This document shows, piece after piece, positions 1 through 4,748 of a stretch of 6,860 bases of DNA. The notes under the pieces are model-generated. The model saw only the letters and a list, made by a program, of their open reading frames with translations, made no database searches and was not told the origin of the DNA. The stretch is from Oscillospiraceae bacterium (GTDB lineage: Bacteria; Bacillota_A; Clostridia; Oscillospirales; CAG-272): contig SVSO01000163.1 in NCBI GenBank assembly GCA_015064195.1, forward strand, positions 1-6,860. The letters are read 5' to 3'. Position numbers and translations under genes: made by a program. The number at the start of each line of letters is the position of its first letter. Positions within the stretch are counted from its first letter, which is position 1.

Positions 1-1106
1 GCGGCCTGTTTGCGGTTGGTGGTGGGAATATGCTTCTTCAGCAGCTCTAACTTTTCGCGGCAGTATGAGGCCATTTCGTTATCGCCCAGCTCATCCAGCA
101 GATAAGCCGCCGCGCTCATGGTCATGGCATACAGACCCTGAATGCCGGCATGGGATGCGGCTTCATCCGAGCGGGTAGGCCAGTCGAGGAACTTGTCGGG
201 AGAGTTCTCCGCGCCGTCCTCGCCGATGAATTCGCACAGCAGCGGGATCAGACCGCGCATATACTCATGCTGCTCCCGCAGATAGTCCAGATTGCCGTTG
301 TGACGGTAATATTCGTGATGGCACATGATCCACCACATGGAATAGGTGGGGAAAACCATCCATTTTCCGAGAGGGAAGATGCGCTTGGAGGTATCCATAC
401 TGCGGGGCAGAACCTCGTTGTCGCCGAAAATGGCGCAGATGGAGACGGATTCCGGATGCATATCGCCCTGCCATACCAGACGGTCGCGCTTGATGCCGTC
501 CCACAGATATTCCTGCATATTGAGATGAACGGTGTATGCCGCCGTATCGAAGATATTGTTCAGCAGAGGATCGCTGCACTCGAACGAGCCGATGTAGTCG
601 AGATCACGGACGATGAGGATGGCCTCGATGCCCTTGAAGTTGACAGCGGTGTTGTCATCGACAAGCTCGATATAGACAAATCGGAAGCCGGTTTCGCTTG
701 TGTCCATGGCACCCATGAAGCTGATGGAGAACTCATAGTCGCGGCCGACATGATCGTTGGTCGCACCCTTGCCGGGCGTCGGCGTGATCGCCTCGGAAAC
801 CGATTCGCCGAAGCGGAGACGGAGCTTTGTCTGACGGGGCTGGCAGGCTTGCGTGAGAATGCGGAGCGAGCCGTTGATCTCGCGGCCGAAATCGAGAAGC
901 ACGGATGCGCGCTCGCCGTCCTTGTTGGTGAGGATGGTGTTGCCGCCGCGATCAAGCGTTACCTGACCGTCGTGATCGCTCAGCAGGGCGTCGGCGTGCT
1001 GTACATCGCCCGTGGTGCGGAGAACGCGGACGGGGCGGAGATAGAAGCGTGTGCGGGGGTCTGTGGTGGTGGGGCGGAAGCCCTTCATTTTTTCGATTAC
1101 GTTCAT
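1..1106 (-). CDS. GH78-like alpha-L-rhamnosidase, N-terminal part (3' end outside window)
   Basis: The minus strand is open for 368 codons from an ATG at 1106 to the window edge, so the C-terminus is missing. Residues 1-180 look like a beta-sandwich accessory region, including LLDFGREINGSL (70-81) and LRLRFGES (95-102), which resemble the segment before the catalytic domain in rhamnosidases. The (alpha/alpha)6-barrel domain begins near residue 185. Its hallmark is DGIKRDRLVWQGD (203-215), matching the family pattern D-x3-R-[ED]-x3-W-x2-D that lines the active site. The family removes terminal alpha-L-rhamnose from plant glycans and glycosides. No signal peptide is visible, so it is probably cytoplasmic. 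The start is fixed by AGAGG at 1120-1116, which abuts the stop codon of the upstream esterase and lies 9 bases from the ATG. The two genes are 6 bases apart and surely cotranscribed. The family call is firm; the exact substrate is inferred. Confidence 0.88.
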   Translation of the reverse strand, partial: MNVIEKMKGFRPTTTDPRTRFYLRPVRVLRTTGDVQHADALLSDHDGQVTLDRGGNTILTNKDGERASVLLDFGREINGSLRILTQACQPRQTKLRLRFGESVSEAITPTPGKGATNDHVGRDYEFSISFMGAMDTSETGFRFVYIELVDDNTAVNFKGIEAILIVRDLDYIGSFECSDPLLNNIFDTAAYTVHLNMQEYLWDGIKRDRLVWQGDMHPESVSICAIFGDNEVLPRSMDTSKRIFPLGKWMVFPTYSMWWIMCHHEYYRHNGNLDYLREQHEYMRGLIPLLCEFIGEDGAENSPDKFLDWPTRSDEAASHAGIQGLYAMTMSAAAYLLDELGDNEMASYCREKLELLKKHIPTTNRKQA

Positions 1107-1112
1107 AGCAGT

Positions 1113-1823
1113 TTACCTCTTGATCAAAGTTTTGTAGGCATCAAAATAGCGTTTGCCGAATTCGCGCTGAGCGGCGGCGGAGAAATGCAGGATGTCACCG
1201 CGATCCTCAAGACCTTCGGCAGATGCGATGGCGATGTTGTCGTTTTCATCGGCAAGCTCATGGAGCTGCTCGTTCACCAATCTCCAGTATGGCATGGGCT
1301 TCTTGCGGTTTTCAAGGAAATAGCCAAGCTCGCCCACAACGATGGGCAGCCTGACACCGAGCCGCGCCTGAAGCTCGTTTACCATGGTGAGAAAGCGAAC
1401 CTTGTAGGTGGATGCCTTCTCGGGATTGCTGGCCTCAGCCTCACCCTGATGCCAGATGATGCCGGAAAGCTCGCTGACATTCATGGCAAGCTTCGCCTGA
1501 TAATAGGCGTGCAGGAACAGCTGACCGTCGATCTTCCACTCCTCCAGCGACGAGCCGCCTTCCGCACAGGGGATCATGCCCACCAGATCGTCGAAATAAT
1601 TCGCCGCACAGTCAGCAAAGGAGCCGCCGGGATTCACGCCGGAGCAGATGTCGTTGACGGTATCCTTCATGAACACCGGGCGATCCACATTGATCGGCTC
1701 GCGGAGTGGCTGCCAGCGTCCGTTGCGGAGCATGAAGCATTTTTTATTGTCAATTTTGGGTACAGCGTTCACATCGCCGCGGCCGGCCATGTTGGACTGT
1801 CCCATCATCAGGAAAGATCTCAT
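1113..1823 (-). CDS. SASA-domain (CE6-like) carbohydrate acetylesterase
   Basis: This is a 236-residue SGNH-type esterase of the sialate-O-acetylesterase/CE6 family, which removes O-acetyl groups from sugars such as acetylated xylan, pectin or sialic acid. Visible motifs are GQSNMAG (8-14, with Ser10 the likely nucleophile), EGGSSLEEW (88-96), WHQGEAE (124-130, oxyanion block) and DILHF (210-214), where Asp210 and His213 would complete the triad. No signal peptide or membrane segment is visible, so it is probably cytoplasmic. I chose the ATG at 1823 because GGAGG (1835-1831) lies 7 bases upstream. A longer frame runs back to 1877, but it would start inside the -35 box of the promoter that drives this gene. 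It is the first gene of an operon with the downstream rhamnosidase, suggesting deacetylation paired with removal of rhamnose, for example from rhamnogalacturonan fragments. The substrate is inference. Confidence 0.92.
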   Translation of the reverse strand: MRSFLMMGQSNMAGRGDVNAVPKIDNKKCFMLRNGRWQPLREPINVDRPVFMKDTVNDICSGVNPGGSFADCAANYFDDLVGMIPCAEGGSSLEEWKIDGQLFLHAYYQAKLAMNVSELSGIIWHQGEAEASNPEKASTYKVRFLTMVNELQARLGVRLPIVVGELGYFLENRKKPMPYWRLVNEQLHELADENDNIAIASAEGLEDRGDILHFSAAAQREFGKRYFDAYKTLIKR

Positions 1824-1830
1824 AAATTTG

Positions 1831-1835
1831 CCTCC
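1831..1835 (-). promoter_or_regulatory. Ribosome binding site deciding the esterase start
   Basis: GGAGG on the minus strand, 7 bases before the ATG at 1823. It selects this start over the upstream in-frame ATG codons, which lie inside or before the promoter and so could not be in the mRNA. Confidence 0.88.
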
Positions 1836-1848
1836 ATTATTTTCTACC

Positions 1849-1877
1849 ATTATACCATGTATCCGCGGCGTTGTCAA
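1849..1877 (-). promoter_or_regulatory. Perfect-consensus sigma-A promoter for the esterase-rhamnosidase operon
   Basis: Reading the minus strand, TTGACA (1877-1872), a 17-base spacer and TATAAT (1854-1849) give both consensus hexamers at optimal spacing. Transcription should start near 1842, leaving an untranslated leader of about 19 bases that holds little more than the ribosome binding site. A promoter this strong in a sugar-use operon would be expected to need a repressor or catabolite control; the TTCAC repeats just upstream are candidates for such sites. Confidence 0.9.
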
Positions 1878-1885
1878 TAAAATTG

Positions 1886-1915
1886 GTGAAAAAGTTCACT
1901 TTTACTTTTTTTCAC
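1886..1915. repeat. GTGAA/TTCAC repeats between the divergent promoters
   Basis: GTGAAAAA (1886-1893) and TTTTTCAC (1908-1915) form an inverted repeat. A further TTCAC at 1895-1899 pairs with GTGAA at 1886-1890 and is a direct repeat, 16 bp apart, of the TTCAC at 1911-1915. The block lies between the two -35 boxes, where an activator or repressor could contact either promoter. The low sequence complexity (A and T runs) makes chance formation possible. Confidence 0.4.
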
Positions 1916-1922
1916 AAAGGGC

Positions 1923-1951
1923 TTGACAACGGCGGAAAAATGTGGTATACT
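1923..1951 (+). promoter_or_regulatory. Sigma-A promoter for the GntR-ABC operon
   Basis: TTGACA (1923-1928), a 17-base spacer and TATACT (1946-1951) give a perfect -35 and a one-mismatch -10. The predicted transcription start is near 1958, inside the palindrome that begins on the last base of the -10 box, so a bound regulator would block RNA polymerase. The leader to the TTG start is about 36 bases. Confidence 0.9.
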
Positions 1952-1970
1952 TACCTATGCAGATAGGTAA
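1951..1970. promoter_or_regulatory. Palindromic operator overlapping the -10/+1 of the GntR-ABC promoter
   Basis: TTACCTAT (1951-1958), GCAG, ATAGGTAA (1963-1970) is a perfect 8-4-8 inverted repeat. It starts on the final base of the -10 hexamer and covers the predicted start point. GntR-family proteins bind such dyads as dimers, and YtrA-type regulators usually control their own operon, so this is the best candidate for an autorepression site. It is placed too far from the ORF to be a terminator and has no U-tract. That the neighbouring regulator binds it is inference. Confidence 0.75.
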
Positions 1971-1981
1971 CTAAGCAACCC

Positions 1982-1986
1982 GGAGG
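1982..1986 (+). promoter_or_regulatory. Ribosome binding site for the TTG start of the GntR gene
   Basis: GGAGG, the core of a longer match GGAGGTGAT (1982-1990), lies 7 bases before the TTG at 1994. The only ATG nearby (1989) is out of frame, so the TTG is the supported start. Confidence 0.85.
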
Positions 1987-1993
1987 TGATGAT

Positions 1994-2368
1994 TTGGAGT
2001 TTACGGACGATAAAGCCATATTTTTACAGATCGCGGACATGGTGGAGAATGACATCATGCGCGGAATCCTGCTTGCGGATGAGCGTGCGCCGTCCACCAA
2101 TGAGCTGGCGGCAATGTACGGAATCAATCCCAACACAGCGGCAAAAAGCCTGACGACGCTGACAAACGACGGCATCCTGTACAAAAAACGGGGCGTGGGA
2201 ATGTTTGTTGCGCCGGGCGCAAAGGAGAAAATCCTCGATAAGCGCCGTCGGAAATTTGCCGACGAATATCTGATGCCGATGGTCAGGGAAGCGCGGCTGC
2301 TGGGACTTGACACGGCGGAAATTTGTACGATGATCGAACAATACATGGAGGATGAGAATGAAGCATAA
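1994..2368 (+). CDS. GntR-family transcriptional regulator, YtrA subfamily
   Basis: A 124-residue DNA-binding repressor, the usual length of the YtrA subfamily, which has a GntR winged helix and only a short C-terminal dimerisation tail instead of a ligand domain. Residues 8-25 (AIFLQIADMVENDIMRGI) match the conserved N-terminal helix. APSTNELAAMYGINPNTAAKSL (32-53 region) is the helix-turn-helix, and GILYKKRGVGMFV (60-72) is the wing. The tail, residues 75-124, is charged and helical. Translation starts at TTG, supported by a strong GGAGGTGAT site; the weak start codon may keep the repressor level low. The coding region overlaps the ABC ATPase gene by 11 bases, so it is the first gene of a translationally coupled operon. 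Its likely target is the perfect palindrome just upstream. The inducer is unknown; characterised relatives such as YtrA in Bacillus respond to cell-envelope antibiotics. Confidence 0.93.
   Translation: MEFTDDKAIFLQIADMVENDIMRGILLADERAPSTNELAAMYGINPNTAAKSLTTLTNDGILYKKRGVGMFVAPGAKEKILDKRRRKFADEYLMPMVREARLLGLDTAEICTMIEQYMEDENEA
2347..2351 (+). promoter_or_regulatory. Ribosome binding site deciding the ABC ATPase start
   Basis: GGAGG lies within the end of the GntR gene. It is directly next to the ATG at 2352 (no spacer) but 6 bases from the ATG at 2358, so 2358 is preferred and the N-terminus is MKHKL, not MRMKHKL. Confidence 0.75.
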
Positions 2369-3233
2369 ACTGGAATGCAGAGAAATTACCAAGAAATACG
2401 GCACAAAAACGGTGCTGGACGGCGTGACTCTGACGCTGGAGCCGCACCGCATCTACGGTCTCATCGGCAGAAACGGTGCGGGCAAGACCACGCTCCTTGG
2501 CATTCTGTCGGGACAGAATGGGGCAAACGGCGGCGAGGCCATGCTGGACGGACAGCCGGTGTATGACAATCAGGCGGCACTGGATGAGATCTGCTTCGCC
2601 AGAGAGCTGAACACCACGGTCATGTTCGGTCGGGATACGCGGAAGGTGAAGCAGCTTCTGCTTGCGGCACGGATGCTGTTCCCGTATTGGGACGAGGATT
2701 ACGCAAAAACGCTCATCGAAGCTTTCGAGCTTGACATAAACAAGCGGGTGGCCGGTCAGTCCAAGGGTATGCTGTCCGCGCTGACCATCGTCATTGCACT
2801 GGCTTCCAAATCGCCCATCACCTTCCTTGATGAACCGGTGGCGGGACTGGATGTGTTCATGCGGGAGAAATTCTACAAGCTTCTGCTGGACGAATACATG
2901 AATTCGGAGCGCACCTTTGTGGTGTCCACCCATATCATCGATGAAGCGGCTAATGTGCTGGAAGATGTGATCATGCTGGACGGCGGAAAGATTCTCCGGC
3001 AGGAAAATACCGACGAGCTGCTGTCCCGCCACCGCATGGTCAGCGGACTTGCGGAGGAGATCGACAAATTCTGCGAGGGCAGGAAGGTCGTTCACAGCGA
3101 AACGCAGGGACGGTCGAAAACCGTGTGCGTTGAGATCGACGACATGGCAGCATTCAAGGCGGATGCGGCGGCTTACGATTTCGACATCTCCAAAGCAAGC
3201 CTGCAGAAGCTGTTCATGCAGCTGCTCGGATAG
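2358..3233 (+). CDS. ABC transporter ATP-binding protein
   Basis: A 291-residue ATPase subunit that would dimerise on the cytoplasmic face and power the two membrane proteins encoded next. Motifs in order are Walker A GRNGAGKT (37-44), a variant signature QSKGM (134-138) in place of LSGGQ, Walker B ITFLDEP (154-160), D-loop AGLD (162-165) and the H-loop STH (190-192, His192). The catalytic Glu159 is present. The region where the Q-loop belongs (EICFARELNT, 77-86) has no glutamine in it, a departure from the usual pattern. Residues 215-291 form a C-terminal extension after the nucleotide-binding domain, as in BcrA/YtrB-type exporters. It overlaps the GntR gene by 11 bases, and its TAG stop is embedded in the AGGAGG site of the next gene. 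Context points to export or stress resistance rather than uptake; the substrate is unknown. Confidence 0.95.
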   Translation: MKHKLECREITKKYGTKTVLDGVTLTLEPHRIYGLIGRNGAGKTTLLGILSGQNGANGGEAMLDGQPVYDNQAALDEICFARELNTTVMFGRDTRKVKQLLLAARMLFPYWDEDYAKTLIEAFELDINKRVAGQSKGMLSALTIVIALASKSPITFLDEPVAGLDVFMREKFYKLLLDEYMNSERTFVVSTHIIDEAANVLEDVIMLDGGKILRQENTDELLSRHRMVSGLAEEIDKFCEGRKVVHSETQGRSKTVCVEIDDMAAFKADAAAYDFDISKASLQKLFMQLLG

Positions 3234-3242
3234 GAGGGCGCG

Positions 3243-3905
3243 ATGGAAAAAAGAAAATATCACGCCATTTTTCGCAGTGTCCGCTATGATGCGGCCAGCT
3301 TCCTTCGTACCGTATGGCAGTTTGCGCTGGTCATCGCCGCATTCATTCTGTTCTGGCGGCATACCGAAACGACGGGGCTTGTCTGGCCGATCACTATGAT
3401 CAGCGCCATCATTCCCATGGCCATTCAGATGCAGCGGTATACAGTCAGCTATTCGCAGCTGGTGGGCTATGGGCTGACAAAGCGGAGCTTTCTCCTCGGC
3501 GGTCTTCTGGCAAAGCCCATGTATATGCTCTTTGCGGTGCTGATGGTGATAGCCGTGGGACTGATTGAAACAATGCCGGCAGGTGAGCTTGGAGCGTGCT
3601 GCGGCATTGCGGCCATGATCTCCCTGTTCGCCGGATCCTACGGCGATCTTGCGGGTTCGATGATCCTCCGCTGGAATCGGGTGGGATTTGTGCTGTATAT
3701 GATCCTGTTCATCGGCTTATATTTCATCGCAGGCGTATTTATGGGGATCCTGTCCGCATCCGGTATGCCCTATCTGTCGGAGCTTGTGAGCCTTCCGTCA
3801 AGCGGTACACTTCTCGGCATCATCACAGCGGTGTCGCTGGTTCTCAGTGCGCTGTTTCATGTTATCGCCGCACTCCTTCTGCGGCGTGTGGAGGTGAAGG
3901 GTTGA
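3243..3905 (+). CDS. ABC transporter membrane protein 1 (six helices)
   Basis: A 220-residue integral membrane protein with about six hydrophobic segments, near residues 24-40, 45-63, 89-110, 115-140, 147-171 and 188-213. It is short, basic at the N-terminus (MEKRKYH) and has no signal peptide or recognisable enzymatic motif, consistent with an ABC-2-like permease of a YtrA-type operon. The cytoplasmic loop after helix 2 contains VSYSQLVGYGLTKRSFLLG (68-86), which resembles the corresponding loop of the next gene product, so the two are probably paralogues forming a heterodimer. The start is supported by AGGAGG at 3232-3237, which overlaps the stop codon of the ATPase gene. Its own TGA stop overlaps the next ATG by one base. 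Function as a transport channel rests on context and topology, not on a recognised family. Confidence 0.85.
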   Translation: MEKRKYHAIFRSVRYDAASFLRTVWQFALVIAAFILFWRHTETTGLVWPITMISAIIPMAIQMQRYTVSYSQLVGYGLTKRSFLLGGLLAKPMYMLFAVLMVIAVGLIETMPAGELGACCGIAAMISLFAGSYGDLAGSMILRWNRVGFVLYMILFIGLYFIAGVFMGILSASGMPYLSELVSLPSSGTLLGIITAVSLVLSALFHVIAALLLRRVEVKG

Positions 3906-4564
3906 TGGCACGGATGAAAGCTGTACTGGCACTCACATGGCGGCAGCGAGGACGCCTGCATCTGCTCGTCACCGGCGGCGCATGGCTTGTGGGATTGCTT
4001 TTCGTGATGATCATCATTCCCGTGGCTCATGCCGACACCTACGTCACCTTTGCTACCTTCGCCGGTCTGTTCTGCAACATCCTGATGACGCTGACCGATA
4101 CAGTTGTCACCTACACCCAGGATTACAAAGAGTGGATCCGCCACGGCACATCCCGGCGCACGTCACTGGCAGGCTGTGTGGTCATGACGGTGGGTCTGCC
4201 CCTCGTGACAACGGCGGTGCTTCTGCTCCTCTATTCCGGTGAGCGGATGCTCTGGCACGGCGTATTTCACGTGGCGCAGGAGATGAGCATGAGCGTGGGC
4301 GCGTGGACCGCCGTTACTGCGGCAGTTCCGGCCATGTGGCTGTTAGGCGCACTGGCGGCGGTGATCATCAACCGCTTCGGATCAAACGGCATGATGGTCA
4401 TCTATTTTGTTTATCTTGGCATCTCCCTCTGCCTGTCGCGCGTTGTCCATCTGATCGCCCCGCTTTTTGCGGTGTATACCCTGCCGATTCTCATTGGCGG
4501 TGCGGTGATCGCCGCGCTGGGATGCGTATTTCTCATACGGACACTGTACCGGACACCGGTGTAA
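3905..4564 (+). CDS. ABC transporter membrane protein 2 (six helices)
   Basis: A 219-residue membrane protein with hydrophobic segments near residues 21-40, 46-70, 88-110, 133-156, 161-182 and 187-211. The reading frame is open further upstream, but the ATG at 3905 is chosen because it forms a TGATG overlap with the stop of the previous gene and has GGAGGTGA at 3890-3897. An ATG at 3914 is a less likely alternative. The loop after helix 2, VVTYTQDYKEWIRHGTSRRTS (67-87 region), matches the pattern Y-[ST]-Q-x(n)-G-x-[ST]-x-R seen in the preceding protein, suggesting gene duplication. It is the last gene of the operon; a hairpin terminator follows 8 bases after the stop. It probably pairs with membrane protein 1 and the ATPase as an exporter. 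The substrate is unknown. Confidence 0.85.
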   Translation: MARMKAVLALTWRQRGRLHLLVTGGAWLVGLLFVMIIIPVAHADTYVTFATFAGLFCNILMTLTDTVVTYTQDYKEWIRHGTSRRTSLAGCVVMTVGLPLVTTAVLLLLYSGERMLWHGVFHVAQEMSMSVGAWTAVTAAVPAMWLLGALAAVIINRFGSNGMMVIYFVYLGISLCLSRVVHLIAPLFAVYTLPILIGGAVIAALGCVFLIRTLYRTPV

Positions 4565-4572
4565 ATACACAT

Positions 4573-4601
4573 GAGGTGCTGCACATTTGTGCAGCACCTT
4601 T
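4573..4601 (+). terminator. Intrinsic terminator of the GntR-ABC operon (repeat copy 1)
   Basis: GGTGCTGCAC (4575-4584), loop ATTT, GTGCAGCACC (4589-4598) is a perfect 10-bp GC-rich stem, extended by A-U and G-U pairs at its base, followed by only three T residues (4599-4601). It lies just after the stop of the last operon gene. The short U-tract suggests moderate strength. The same element recurs at 6244-6275 in the opposite orientation. Confidence 0.82.
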
Positions 4602-4665
4602 CCTGTGCAATTGAGAAACAGGCGAAATAATCATAGGATCGTACCATTTTTGCATATGATCATCA

Positions 4666-4694
4666 CTGTTCAATCAGATTCATTATGCTATAAT
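4666..4694 (+). promoter_or_regulatory. Probable extended -10 promoter for the solute-binding protein gene
   Basis: TGCTATAAT (4686-4694) is a consensus -10 with the TGn extension. At 17 bases upstream the -35 position reads CTGTTC (4666-4671), a poor match, so the promoter probably relies on the extended -10 or on an activator. The predicted start is near 4701, with a leader of about 48 bases. An ATGATCAT palindrome (4656-4663) lies just upstream of the -35 position. Confidence 0.65.
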
Positions 4695-4748
4695 TGATTT
4701 GTCACGAACATTAATATTATCATAAAAAATAGCAAGGAGAGAACGATT

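Noticed and set aside
1824..1877. Longer N-terminus of the esterase starting at 1877.
   Set aside because: This start would lie in the -35 hexamer of the gene's own promoter, so it cannot be in the transcript; the added residues also precede the conserved first block of the family.
150..1880. A 576-codon open frame on the plus strand opposite the esterase and rhamnosidase.
   Set aside because: It is antisense to two genes with clear catalytic motifs, crosses their junction and the esterase promoter, has no recognisable domain, and begins without a convincing ribosome binding site. Its length is a side effect of codon composition on the other strand.
2283..3362. A 359-codon open frame on the minus strand opposite the ABC ATPase.
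   Set aside because: The plus strand encodes an ATPase with all core motifs. The antisense product is His/Arg/Gln-rich with no domain and spans operon junctions.
3596..3904. Extended N-terminus of membrane protein 2.
   Set aside because: The extension overlaps membrane protein 1 out of frame, is Arg/His/Cys-rich, and a good ribosome site plus TGATG overlap support the start at 3905.
4559..4570. GTGTA-AA-TACAC dyad at the end of membrane protein 2.
   Set aside because: It is short, AT-rich and contains the stop codon; the stronger hairpin immediately after it explains termination.
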